Positions 33,801-42,112 of a DNA stretch of 64,000 nucleotides are shown one piece after another. This DNA comes from UBA6522 sp963664945 (lineage in GTDB: Bacteria > Pseudomonadota > Gammaproteobacteria > Steroidobacterales > Rariloculaceae). Position numbers and translations under genes: made by a program. The notes under the pieces are model-generated. The model searched no databases, was not told where the DNA came from, and was given only the letters and a program-made list of their open reading frames with translations. Position 1 is the first letter of the stretch. Each line of letters opens with the position of its first letter. Where the stretch lies: the NCBI GenBank assembly GCA_963664945.1, contig OY761822.1:4464001-4528000 (forward strand), given 5' to 3'.

Positions 33801-34244
33801 TCAGTTGGAATCACTGGAGCCGGTGTCGGTCGCATCATCGCTTTCCGGAGGCTCCGCCACGGCCGCCTCAGCCTCGACGGCCTCCACCTCGGAAACCTCT
33901 GCCTCAGCAACCTCCACTTCGGCAGCTTGCGCCTCGGGACCGATCGACGTGATTTCCACCTCTGTGAAATGCTGCCGGTGTCCCATGATCCGCTTGTAAT
34001 TCTTGCGGCGCTTGAATTTCGTCACGACGATTTTCTTGCCGCGCGCCTGGGCAGTGACGACGCCCCTGACGCGACTGTCTTCAACCAGCGGCGAACCCAG
34101 CGTGATGTCGGCTCCATCGCCCACCATCAGCACCTGGTCGAACTCCACGTCGTCGCCTTCCTGCGCGTTCAGGCGCTCGACGCGCACGTGATCGCCTTCG
34201 CTGGCGCGATACTGCTTGCCGCCCGATCGAAACACCGCGTACAT
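33801..34244 (-). CDS. rplU: 50S ribosomal protein L21 with an acidic C-terminal extension
   Basis: 147 residues. The first 103 are a standard L21: MYAVFRSGGKQYRASEGDHV, VEFDQVLMVGDG, VVTKFKRRKNYKRIMGHRQH and FTEVEITSI. The last 44 are an Ala/Glu/Val-rich tail (EVEVAEAEVSEVEAVEAEAA) ending in Ser/Asp. Such tails occur in some lineages; this one is low-complexity and strongly acidic, unlike the basic rRNA-binding body. First gene of rplU-rpmA. Confidence 0.95.
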   Translation of the reverse strand: MYAVFRSGGKQYRASEGDHVRVERLNAQEGDDVEFDQVLMVGDGADITLGSPLVEDSRVRGVVTAQARGKKIVVTKFKRRKNYKRIMGHRQHFTEVEITSIGPEAQAAEVEVAEAEVSEVEAVEAEAAVAEPPESDDATDTGSSDSN

Positions 34245-34295
34245 GTGGGGAAACTCCTGCAGGCCCCGGATCGATGGAGCCCCTGAACCGCGCGG

Positions 34296-34324
34296 ATTCT
34301 ATTGAGTTCGCCGCATGGGGTCAA
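34296..34324 (-). promoter_or_regulatory. Sigma-70-type promoter for rplU-rpmA
   Basis: On the minus strand TTGACC (34324-34319), a 17-nt spacer, then TAGAAT (34301-34296), about 50 nt upstream of rplU. Both boxes match the consensus well. Confidence 0.6.
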
Positions 34325-34365
34325 TTGCAGTCGCCCCCCGCGTGCCGGCTCGCGTCCGAATTGGT

Positions 34366-35703
34366 TCAGACTTTGCCGCCGTTGCGGACGGACCGCAAGA
34401 GCCCGGGATAGTAGTACGACAGTGTTGCCGCGCGGGCCACGTAGTGCACGTAAAGGGCCGCCCAGAGCCCATGATTTCCGAACGGCGTCAACGCCCACCA
34501 GGCGGCCAGAAAGATCGCCAGCGACGCCAGCCCGGCCCGCCTCATGTCGTCGGAGCGGGTCGCGCCGATGAATATGCCGTCGAGCTGAAACGCCCAGACC
34601 CCCAGCAGGGGGGCCGCGGCCGCCCACGGCAGAAAGACCCGGGCGGCGGCCCGGGCCGCCGGGTCCACAGTGAGGATATCCACGAACTGCGCCCCGAACG
34701 CGGCGAGAACGGCGGCGATCAGGACCGCCGTGCCCAACGCCCAGACGGTCGTCATTCGTACCGCCGCCTTCACGCCCGCGCGCCGGGCCTCGCCAACGGC
34801 GCGGCCGACCAGTGCCTCGGCGGCAAAGGCAAATCCATCGAGAAAAAAGGCACCCGCCGACGTGAAGTGCATGAGGATCGCATTGGCCGCAAGGATCACA
34901 TCGCCCTGCTTCGCTCCCTGGGCGGTGAACCAGGCAAATACGAACACCAGCGCCAGCGTGCGAATCATGATGTCGCGGCTGACGGCGATCATGCGCCCAA
35001 GACGCGCCCTGTCAAGCCACCCCACCGGCGAGAAGCGCCCGCCCATGCGGCGGACATGACGCGCCGCGAGGACCAGTCCCACGACGGCGGCCAGGCCTTC
35101 GGCCAGCAACGTGCCAAGCGCGACACCTTCTACATCCCAGCCGAATTCGAGCACGAACAGCGCGTCCAGCGCGATGTTGGTGATGTTCAGCACCAGTTGC
35201 AGCGCAAGTCCCGTGCCGGTGCGGCCCAGCCCGATGAACCAGCCCAGCAGCGCATAGTTGGCGAGCGTGAGCGGAGCGCTCCAGATACGGATGTCGAAAT
35301 AGCGGCGCGCCAGCGATTCGACCTGCGCGCTGCCGTCGATCGCGAGAAACGCTGCTTCGCGGATCGGCCACTGCAACGCGACCAGGGCCGCGCCGGCGGC
35401 GACGGCAACCAGCAGCGCCCGACCGAGGTTGGCGCACACCTCGTCGCCATTTCCCGCTCCCCAGGCCTGGGCGGTCAGTCCGGTGGTGGCCATGCGCAGG
35501 AAACTGAATGCCCAGAAGACGAAGGTAAAGATCAGCGCGCCCACGGCAATCGCGCCGATGTAGGCGGGATCGGGCATCTGGCCCACAACGCCCGTATCCA
35601 CTATCCCGATCAGGGGCGTAGACACATTGGAGACGACCACAGGCAACGCCATCGCCCCGACGGATCGATACGTCACTGGCCTGAGTCGTTCGACAACCTT
35701 CAT
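34366..35703 (-). CDS. MATE family efflux transporter (DinF-like)
   Basis: 445 residues with twelve predicted transmembrane segments in two repeats. Motifs: ALPVVVSNVSTPLIGIVDTG, VVGQMPDPAYIGAIAVGA, FLRMATTGLTAQAWGAGN and the second-half AFAAEALVGRAVGEARRAG. This is the DinF subgroup, cation-coupled exporters of organic cations or xenobiotics. Divergent from ispB. Confidence 0.88.
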   Translation of the reverse strand: MKVVERLRPVTYRSVGAMALPVVVSNVSTPLIGIVDTGVVGQMPDPAYIGAIAVGALIFTFVFWAFSFLRMATTGLTAQAWGAGNGDEVCANLGRALLVAVAAGAALVALQWPIREAAFLAIDGSAQVESLARRYFDIRIWSAPLTLANYALLGWFIGLGRTGTGLALQLVLNITNIALDALFVLEFGWDVEGVALGTLLAEGLAAVVGLVLAARHVRRMGGRFSPVGWLDRARLGRMIAVSRDIMIRTLALVFVFAWFTAQGAKQGDVILAANAILMHFTSAGAFFLDGFAFAAEALVGRAVGEARRAGVKAAVRMTTVWALGTAVLIAAVLAAFGAQFVDILTVDPAARAAARVFLPWAAAAPLLGVWAFQLDGIFIGATRSDDMRRAGLASLAIFLAAWWALTPFGNHGLWAALYVHYVARAATLSYYYPGLLRSVRNGGKV

Positions 35704-35787
35704 ATCTCGCCGGTTTCAAAATTGGGGGCCGTGCGGGTTCGGCGGGCATTCTCGCCAAACGGCCTCGTATCGGGCATTATCCGCACG

Positions 35788-36786
35788 ATGCAAGCTGCCG
35801 AAACGCACCTTAACGCAACGTCCCTGGAAGCGCTCAGATCCCTCGTGAAGGATGACTGGGCCGCCGTCAACCGGCTGATTTTCCAGCGTCTCGGCAGCGA
35901 CGTGGCCCTCGTCAACCAGGTCGCGCACCACATCATCCACGGCGGCGGCAAGCGGTTGCGCCCGCTCGCGGTGCTGCTGGCCGCGCGCGCCTGCGGCTAC
36001 CGGGGAACCGCGCACGTGCCCGTGGCGGTGATCATCGAGTTCATTCATACCGCGACCCTGCTGCACGACGACGTCGTGGACGAATCCGCGCTGCGCCGAG
36101 GACGAAAGACAGCCAACTCGGTGTTCGGAAACCAGGCCAGCGTGCTGGTGGGCGACTTCCTGTATTCGAGAGCGTTCCAGATGATGGTCGAGGTCGGGGA
36201 GATGGAGATTCTCGACGTTCTCGCCAATGCCACCAATACGATCGCGGAAGGCGAAGTGTTGCAGCTCATGAACTGCAACAACCCTGACCTCGCCGAGACG
36301 GACTACATCGAGGTGATCTTTCGAAAGACCGCCAAGCTGTTCGAGGCCGGCGCGGAATGCGCGGCGATTCTTGCCGGGCGCGGCGAGACGGCGCGCAAGG
36401 CGCTGATCAAATACGGACGCCACCTGGGACTCGCCTTTCAGCTCGTCGACGATGCCCTGGATTACAACGCCACCGCGGAGGAACTCGGCAAGAACATCGG
36501 CGACGACCTGGCCGAGGGCAAGTCGACGCTGCCCCTGATCCACGCCATGGAGAAGGGGAGCGCGGCGGAGCGGCACATGATCCGCGAGGCCATCGAGACC
36601 GGCGGAACGCGGAACCTGACTTCCATTCACCTGGCCATCCAGGCAACCGGCGGGTTGCGGTACACCGCGGAGCGCGCGCGGGAAGAAGCGGAATCGGCGA
36701 TCGCGGCCCTGGATGGGATTCCGGGCACGCCATACAGCGAAGGGCTGATCAAACTGGCGGGTTTCTCCGTCAATCGTCGCTTTTGA
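35788..36786 (+). CDS. ispB: Octaprenyl diphosphate synthase (long-chain polyprenyl synthase)
   Basis: 332 residues from the ATG at 35788 (MQAAETHLNATSLEALRSLV). The two Asp-rich motifs are LLHDDVVDESALRRG and FQLVDDALDYN; GGGKRLRPLAVLLAARA is the substrate-binding segment. It makes the ubiquinone side chain from IPP and FPP. Its place next to rplU-rpmA-obgE is the classic gammaproteobacterial arrangement. The long open frame upstream of this start is a shadow of the MATE gene. Confidence 0.94.
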   Translation: MQAAETHLNATSLEALRSLVKDDWAAVNRLIFQRLGSDVALVNQVAHHIIHGGGKRLRPLAVLLAARACGYRGTAHVPVAVIIEFIHTATLLHDDVVDESALRRGRKTANSVFGNQASVLVGDFLYSRAFQMMVEVGEMEILDVLANATNTIAEGEVLQLMNCNNPDLAETDYIEVIFRKTAKLFEAGAECAAILAGRGETARKALIKYGRHLGLAFQLVDDALDYNATAEELGKNIGDDLAEGKSTLPLIHAMEKGSAAERHMIREAIETGGTRNLTSIHLAIQATGGLRYTAERAREEAESAIAALDGIPGTPYSEGLIKLAGFSVNRRF

Positions 36787-36957
36787 ATTCGCCGGGAACC
36801 GTGCCCATGAACGAGCAGCCGTTCCCGACGCTCCACTACCGGGGCGCCGGCACGGCGCACTACCGCACCGAAGAGCAGATCGAGGAATGGATACCGGCCC
36901 GGGCCATCGGGTCATGTATCGGGACGAGAGCCATATCGATCGAGGGGAAATGCGACC

Positions 36958-38691
36958 ATGAAAATATGCACCGGACTCCCGCAGAGGGCGTGGCGGGGTT
37001 CACCTCCCGTGCCTGCAACGGTGATTTCCCCGGCCAGGCTCCTGGCCCTGGGCATTGCCGGTGTAATGGCCGCCTGTTCCCAGGACGCCGGACAACCTGC
37101 CGAGCAGGACGCCGGACAACCTGCCGGGCGGGACGCCGTTGCCCCCGCCGACACCGCGGCCGACACGCGGCCCAACATTCTTTTCGTCGTCGCCGATGAC
37201 CTCGGTTATACCGACATAGGCGCCTTCGGCAGCGAAATTTCCACGCCGAATCTCGATGAACTGGCCTTCGCCGGCGTGCGTCTGACGAACTTCCGCACTC
37301 ACAGCGCCTGTCAGCAAACGCGGGTCATGTTGATGGCCAGCGCAAACGCAACCGAAGCGCTTGAAATTCGACCGACCCAGCCCAGCCGTGAACGGGCCAA
37401 TCGGCTGAGCCTGAACTGGGCGATCATTCCCGAGTTGCTGCAGGATGCGGGCTACGAGACCTACCTGGCCGGCAAGTGGGACCTTGGCCTGGAAGAAGGC
37501 TACACGCCATCGACCCGGGGCTTCGATCGCTCCTTCGTGCAGCTTGGCGCCTCGGCAAGCCACTTTCCCGAGATGCTCTGGGACGACTACAGCCTGTATC
37601 GGCTGGACGGTGAGACCGTCGAATACGAGGACTTGCCGCCGGATTTCTATACCACGGACCACTACACCGACAGGATGATCGAGTTCATCGACTCCGGCGA
37701 GCCGCCGTGGTTCGGTTTCGTTCCCTACACCACGCCGCACTGGCCGCTGCACGTGCCCGAAGATTGGCTGGATCGCTATGCAGGGCGTTACGACGAGGGC
37801 TACGACGTGTTGCGCGAGGCCCGGGTGGTGAGGGCCACTGAGCTGGGCGTCATTCCGGAGGGCGCAGTGCTGGAAGACTTCGAGCCGGTCGCTCCACCCT
37901 GGGACGAACTGTCCGCCGAGGACCGCAGAGGCTACGCCCGGGCCCAGGAAGTGTACGCGGCCATGGTGGAGAACCTGGACTTCAATGTCGGCCGTCTGGT
38001 CGATTACCTGGAGGAAAGCGGCCAATTGGAGAATACCGTCATCGTGTTCAGCTCCGACAACGGCGCCTCCACGGCCGCGTACGGAATCATCCCGACCGCC
38101 GCGGGCGCCCATCCGGCGCCGCCCGGCTTCATCGACAACAGTTTCGAGAATTGGGGCCGCCCGAATTCCTTCATCGACCATGGCCGCGGCTTCGCCGAAG
38201 CGGCCACCGCACCGTTGCGGGGATACAAGGGCACCTTCAGCGAGGGCGGACTGCGGGCAGCGGCCTTCGTGCGTTTCCCCGCGGCGGTCCAGGGCGATCG
38301 GGTCAACGGCACGTTCATGACCATGCTGGACATGCTGCCGACGTTTCTCGATATCGCCGGCACCGCGCATCCGGGGCCCGGGAGCTACCGGGGCCGGGAG
38401 ATCAACGGCATCCTGGGGCGCTCGTTCTGGCCGCACCTGACCGGGGAAACCGCAGAGGTTCATGCGCCCGGCGACTCGGTGGGCTGGTCGAGGGGCGGCG
38501 GAGGAGGCGCGCTGGTTCGCGGAGATTACAAGTTGATCAACACGCCTGCGGCGGGCGGCATGGGTACGCCGAACACCTCATGGAGGCTGTACGACATCGC
38601 CGAAGACCCGGGCGAGCGCAACGATCTGGCGGGTGAAATGCCCGATCTGACAGCCGAACTCATCCAGGATTGGGAGCAGAACTGGCGCTGA
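36958..38691 (+). CDS. Sulfatase-family lipoprotein with non-canonical active-site motif
   Basis: 577 residues. A lipobox GVMAAC follows a hydrophobic signal, so it is a lipoprotein. The alkaline-phosphatase/sulfatase fold is clear: RPNILFVVADDLGYTDIGAF (metal Asp pair), DAGYETYLAGKWDLGL (usual sulfatase YxTxxxGKWHLG region), VIVFSSDNGASTAA (metal site) and a C-terminal DPGERNDLAGEMPDLTAELI. The modification site usually reads C-x-P-[ST]-R; here it is SACQQTRVMLMAS, so Cys and Arg stay but Pro is Gln. After the lipid Cys lies a duplicated 8-residue unit DAGQPAEQ. It may be an arylsulfatase or another hydrolase of the superfamily. Confidence 0.85.
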   Translation: MKICTGLPQRAWRGSPPVPATVISPARLLALGIAGVMAACSQDAGQPAEQDAGQPAGRDAVAPADTAADTRPNILFVVADDLGYTDIGAFGSEISTPNLDELAFAGVRLTNFRTHSACQQTRVMLMASANATEALEIRPTQPSRERANRLSLNWAIIPELLQDAGYETYLAGKWDLGLEEGYTPSTRGFDRSFVQLGASASHFPEMLWDDYSLYRLDGETVEYEDLPPDFYTTDHYTDRMIEFIDSGEPPWFGFVPYTTPHWPLHVPEDWLDRYAGRYDEGYDVLREARVVRATELGVIPEGAVLEDFEPVAPPWDELSAEDRRGYARAQEVYAAMVENLDFNVGRLVDYLEESGQLENTVIVFSSDNGASTAAYGIIPTAAGAHPAPPGFIDNSFENWGRPNSFIDHGRGFAEAATAPLRGYKGTFSEGGLRAAAFVRFPAAVQGDRVNGTFMTMLDMLPTFLDIAGTAHPGPGSYRGREINGILGRSFWPHLTGETAEVHAPGDSVGWSRGGGGGALVRGDYKLINTPAAGGMGTPNTSWRLYDIAEDPGERNDLAGEMPDLTAELIQDWEQNWR

Positions 38692-39042
38692 TCCCGGACG
38701 GCGCTATTCGTTGCCCGCGCTGTCCTGACGATATGCCGAGGCAGTTCCAGGGACCATGCTCTAGGAGTTTTCGCAGCGGGCTCGCTGCGCTGACGCGCAG
38801 GGAACTTTTCCGCGCACGCGACGCGGGAGAATCGCATTATGTTAAATGGCGCCAACGTAACCTATTGAAATAACAGGAGTCTGAATTTAGTTCCATGCAA
38901 GCCTGCGCCGTAGGAATTCACGGCTGCAAATCCGCTCCCGTCCGCCCCTTCGGCCGCTCGATTTCGTCAAACATAACCCGATATTCTCCCCGATCGATCG
39001 ACCGAAGGGACGGCGATAGCGAATTTTCGCTTTCGCGAATTC
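38692..39042. other. Intergenic region with long palindrome
   Basis: No gene is supported. The right half is occupied by an imperfect inverted repeat (38901-39055, listed separately). The left half has a small stem near 38771 (GCAGCG...CGCTGC) that could serve as a terminator for the sulfatase gene. Confidence 0.4.
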
Positions 39043-39055
39043 CTACGGCGCAGGC
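38901..39055. repeat. 155-bp imperfect inverted repeat (MITE- or REP-like)
   Basis: The outer 19 bp are perfect inverted copies: GCCTGCGCCGTAGGAATTC at 38901-38919 and its complement at 39037-39055. Inward, the arms stay alignable with gaps, including CCCTTCGG and CGATCGAT blocks. The right arm overlaps the last codons and stop of the DUF1244 gene. The structure would form a long hairpin in RNA from either strand. Confidence 0.75.
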
Positions 39056-39351
39056 TCCTGGCCTTCACTCACTGCCTTGAATCGTCTTAGTTGATCTTCG
39101 GTGGCCGGCGGCTGGTGGTCGCGCTTCCACTGCAAGTACGGCATGCCGTAGATTCGCTCGCGAGCCTCCTCGATGTCCACATCGAGACCGCGATCAGCCG
39201 CCGCAGCGACATACCACTTGCTCAGGCAGTTGCGGCAGAACTTGGCCAGGATCATCAACTCGATGTTCTGCACGTCCTTGTTTTCGTCCAGGTGCTGTAG
39301 CAACCGGCGCAGCACGGCGGCGTCAAGTTCGGTCTGTGTTGCCTTATCCAT
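39043..39351 (-). CDS. DUF1244 family protein
   Basis: 102 residues. The family's conserved core is present: QNIELMILAKFCRNCLSKWY, VAAAADRGLDVDIEEARERI and YGMPYLQWK. Small cytoplasmic proteobacterial protein of unknown function; the two Cys and the YGMP motif are invariant in the family as I recall it. The stop codon and last codons lie in the right arm of the long inverted repeat. Confidence 0.85.
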   Translation of the reverse strand: MDKATQTELDAAVLRRLLQHLDENKDVQNIELMILAKFCRNCLSKWYVAAAADRGLDVDIEEARERIYGMPYLQWKRDHQPPATEDQLRRFKAVSEGQEPAP

Positions 39352-39477
39352 AAATTGACCTCGCTAATCGGTCCGGTTGGCTGGTTCGGTGCGCAGGTCT
39401 CATTTCACTGCGCATAGCAGTCAACGCAAATTACAAGTCATGCGCATTGTTGCACTTTGTGGAGCATCCATGGGCTG

Positions 39478-39906
39478 TCAGTGCGTGGCGCCAAGCACTT
39501 CAACATGTCCGGCTTTGCCGTACATGACGATTGCTGCATCAGCCGTAATCAAACGCGCGTTCCAATGGCGAGCGGTCGCTACGATCAGCCGGTCCGCAGG
39601 GTCAGCGTGAAACTCCCCCGGTAGCTTCACACTGTCAATGGCGATCTTGGGAACTATCGGCAAGAGCCTGATTCCCGGCTGACCAAGGGCAGCTTCCAGC
39701 CACCCCGAGACCTCGCGCGCCAATCTCAAACGGCCCCTGTCCTCCAACAAGGCAATTTCCCAAGGCGTGATTGCCGAGATGCCTACTTCGTTGTCGTTGG
39801 AGGCATCGACAATGGCACGCCGCGCTTCATGCCCCAGCCTCGGACTATCTTCCATCACCCACACGAATACATGAGTGTCCAGCACGATCACTGCGTTGCG
39901 CTCCAA
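39478..39906 (-). CDS. PIN-domain toxin (VapC-like)
   Basis: 142 residues. PIN acidic residues are visible: VIVLDTHVFVWVME (first Asp), ITPWEIALL (Glu) and HADPADRLIVATARHWNARL (Asp), then LITADAAI. The sequence is typical of the single-domain VapC/PhoH-independent group paired with Phd antitoxins. Such toxins cut tRNA or rRNA. It overlaps the antitoxin gene by 19 nt; a GTG at 39891 would nearly abolish the overlap. Confidence 0.88.
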   Translation of the reverse strand: MERNAVIVLDTHVFVWVMEDSPRLGHEARRAIVDASNDNEVGISAITPWEIALLEDRGRLRLAREVSGWLEAALGQPGIRLLPIVPKIAIDSVKLPGEFHADPADRLIVATARHWNARLITADAAIVMYGKAGHVEVLGATH

Positions 39907-40130
39907 TCCGCCAGGTCGGCGGCGGGTAGATATGGATCCTCATAAGCCAATACGGAACCGCGCAATGCGCCGAATATCGAAGGCTGTTCATCCGATTGCG
40001 GCGCAGGGGAAAGAACCGCTACGGCCTGACCCCGCTTGGTGATAGTCACCGGCTCACCGTCTTCGCGCATCTCGTTGATGAGCCGCAGGCACTTGGCCTT
40101 GAACTCCGCGGCACCCACCGTTTTAGTCAT
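39888..40130 (-). CDS. Phd/YefM-type antitoxin
   Basis: 80 residues from the ATG at 40130 (MTKTVGAAEFKAKCLRLINE). The VGAAEFKAKC..L..E....G..V.ITKRGQAVAVLSP pattern is the Phd/YefM DNA-binding domain; the C-terminal tail wraps the toxin. It lies upstream of and overlaps the PIN toxin gene. A palindrome 20-40 nt ahead of the start is the likely operator. Confidence 0.88.
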   Translation of the reverse strand: MTKTVGAAEFKAKCLRLINEMREDGEPVTITKRGQAVAVLSPAPQSDEQPSIFGALRGSVLAYEDPYLPAADLADWSATQ

Positions 40131-40148
40131 TGACAGGTTCCTCACCTA

Positions 40149-40170
40149 TATGTACATCTTAAGTGTACAT
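40149..40170. promoter_or_regulatory. Palindromic operator of the Phd/PIN module
   Basis: Two TGTACA half-sites (40151-40156 and 40164-40169) flank CTTAAG-like DNA, giving a near-perfect 21-bp palindrome just upstream of the antitoxin start. Antitoxins of this class repress their own operon through such sites; binding is inferred. Confidence 0.55.
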
Positions 40171-40249
40171 GATGTGATCCAGAGTATGAACCATAGGTTC
40201 GCCAGACTGTGGCGCAACTGAGTATTAACGTACGAGAAGGGAGACAATC

Positions 40250-40507
40250 GTGACGGTCAAATCCTCAATCTCGCTCACCGACGAACAGCACGCCTTTGCC
40301 AGATCGCTGGTCGAGGCCGGGCGTTTCGCCAGCCTGAGCGCGGTATTGCAGCAAGGCGTCGATTTGCTGCGTCAGCGAATGGACGCCGACGAGCATGAGA
40401 CAGCCGCTTTGCGAGAGATCCTGTCGCGGCGCCGCAAGGGCAAATTCGTTAGCGCGGAACAAATGGACTTGCGACTGAACCGGATGATTGCCGACAAGCG
40501 GCACTAA
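40250..40507 (+). CDS. ParD-like antitoxin, copy 1 (orphan)
   Basis: 85 residues from a GTG, with GGGAGA about 8 nt upstream. The N-terminal ribbon-helix-helix reads TVKSSISLTDEQHAFARSLV, followed by FASLSAVLQQGVDLLRQRMD, the ParD/CC2985 pattern. No ParE toxin follows. It is almost identical to the copy at 42883. The convergent PPIase-like frame runs antisense through it. Confidence 0.8.
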   Translation: MTVKSSISLTDEQHAFARSLVEAGRFASLSAVLQQGVDLLRQRMDADEHETAALREILSRRRKGKFVSAEQMDLRLNRMIADKRH

Positions 40508-41062
40508 CCCGACACCGCTGTCCTGCCAAAGTATGTCCTCGTCGCCTGTACTTTCCTGACGGTGCGCGGAGGCGATACTCACGTATTCGGTCAGCAATTG
40601 CCCGTCGGTATAGGGATCGTCACTGGGCGCATTCGCCTCGCGCCGGTGAATGGCGCGCACGACGTCCATCCCCTCCACTACACGGCCGAAGGCAGCGAAG
40701 CCAAGCCCATCGGGATTGCGCGTGGCACCAAATTCGAGCGCCAGCTGATCGCCGATACAGATAAAGAAGGACGCGCCGCTTGCGGTGCCAGGGTCGCTGC
40801 GACCCAGCGAGACGATGCCGTCCTCGTGCAGAAGGCCCGAATCGCGCGTGGACTCGTGTTCCACCGTGGGCAAACCCGTGACCTCTCCGATCACCCCGCC
40901 CTGGATGACCTCGATGATCGGGCTGCCGTTGTCATTCTCCGTGGTGACCGTTCGCCAGAATGCGCCGCCCTCGAAATACCCGCCATCGACGTGGGCCAGA
41001 AAACTTCCCGAGGAAATGGGCGCCTGCTCTTCGTAGACCTCGATGGTTCCGTTGCTGGACAA
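40265..41062 (-). pseudogene. Cyclophilin-type peptidyl-prolyl isomerase, broken at both ends
   Basis: The open frame has a good cyclophilin core: GTIEVYEEQAPISSGSFLAH, VDGGYFEGGAFWRTV, GIVSLGRSDPGTASGASFFI, GDQLALEFGATRNPDGLGFA and AFGRVVEGMDVVRAIH. At the 5' end the signal peptide and first strand are missing: an in-frame stop lies just before a TTG at 41062, where the methyltransferase gene begins. At the 3' end the frame passes ASAHRQESTGDEDILW without a stop and continues antisense through the ParD gene to 40265. The neighbouring insertions explain both defects. A shortened active enzyme is possible but unlikely. Confidence 0.6.
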
Positions 41063-41074
41063 CAGGAATCAACT

Positions 41075-42112
41075 ATGCTCTATTCGGAGCATGTTCAAGA
41101 CGCTACACCGAACCACGGGGGAGCCGATTTAGTGTCCGCGTCTCACACAGAACCCTTTGCCTTCGATACAGATTTCGAATTGTCACATTCCAGTGACGAC
41201 GGTTCGCGGTCACCTCCACTCCGGGACCCCTTTCGAACGATTTCGGAGCGCGACGCTCCAATCGAGTCGCTTGCGGAATCCGTGCTGATTCAGGGGCACG
41301 CCAACCGGGCGCTGGACCTGCTACCCGAGCGAAGCGTTCAGACTGTAGTGACGTCTCCCCCGTACTGGTCGCTTCGGGATTACGAAATCGACCACCAGAT
41401 CGGGCGGGACGAATCGCTCGAAGACTATATCGGCAATCTTGTGACGACGTTCGGCAAGATCCGGCGAGTGCTGAAGCCGGACGGCACCGTTTGGCTGAAC
41501 GTGGGAGACGCATACACGTCAGGCAATCGCCGGTACCGCGCTCCGGACAAGAAAAACCGGGCGCGCGCGATGACGGTACGCCCCCCGACGCCGGATGGAC
41601 TGAAGCCCAAGGACCTGATCGGCCTCCCCTGGCGGCTGGCGTTCGCGCTACAGAGTGCGGGCTGGTGGCTGCGATCGGAAATCATCTGGAACAAACCGAA
41701 TGCCCACCCCGAATCGGTCCGGGACCGCCCCACGAAGGCTCATGAGACAGTATTTCTGCTTTCGAAGAGCCAGGACTATCGCTACGATGTCGATGCGGTT
41801 CGTGGGCCGAACGGACGGCGACTTCGCACGGCGTGGGACATTCCGACAGAACCTCGCAAGCGCTGCTTCGGCCCGCTGGACGACCACCCAGCCGTCATGC
41901 CGGCAACCCTGGCCCGGCAATGCGTGGAACTCACCTCAAAGGTTGGCAGCGTGGTGCTGGATCCATTTGCCGGGTCGGGCACGACGCTTCTGGCGGCACA
42001 ATATCTCAGAAGACGATGGGTTGGAATCGAATTGAAACCAGCCTATATCGACTTGATGCAACGTAGACTGGAGCGTTTTGACTCTCACCGAACTCAAGAA
42101 ACGGCTGGATAA
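41075..42112 (+). CDS. DNA methyltransferase (N4-cytosine or N6-adenine, type II)
   Basis: 345 residues. Catalytic motif IV is TVVTSPPYWSLRDYEID and the SAM-binding motif I is VVLDPFAGSGTTLLAAQYLR, in the beta-class order (IV before I); TSPPYW favours N4-cytosine methylation. Also visible: WLNVGDAYTSGNRRYR and SEIIWNKPNAHPESVRDRPT. It protects host DNA from the endonuclease encoded next, with which it overlaps by 35 nt. The ATG at 41075 was chosen; a GTG at 41131 is an alternative. The longer upstream frame is antisense to the PPIase remnant. Confidence 0.88.
   Translation: MLYSEHVQDATPNHGGADLVSASHTEPFAFDTDFELSHSSDDGSRSPPLRDPFRTISERDAPIESLAESVLIQGHANRALDLLPERSVQTVVTSPPYWSLRDYEIDHQIGRDESLEDYIGNLVTTFGKIRRVLKPDGTVWLNVGDAYTSGNRRYRAPDKKNRARAMTVRPPTPDGLKPKDLIGLPWRLAFALQSAGWWLRSEIIWNKPNAHPESVRDRPTKAHETVFLLSKSQDYRYDVDAVRGPNGRRLRTAWDIPTEPRKRCFGPLDDHPAVMPATLARQCVELTSKVGSVVLDPFAGSGTTLLAAQYLRRRWVGIELKPAYIDLMQRRLERFDSHRTQETAG

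Noticed and set aside
36807..36957. Small gene between ispB and the sulfatase (start MNEQPFPTLHYRGAGTAHYR)
   Set aside because: A faint resemblance to a dehydrogenase E1 segment, but no ribosome site or continuing domain; probably a relic or chance frame.
40506..40560. A ParE toxin gene after the ParD-like gene
   Set aside because: No frame after either ParD copy encodes a ParE-like protein; the DNA belongs to the convergent gene end.
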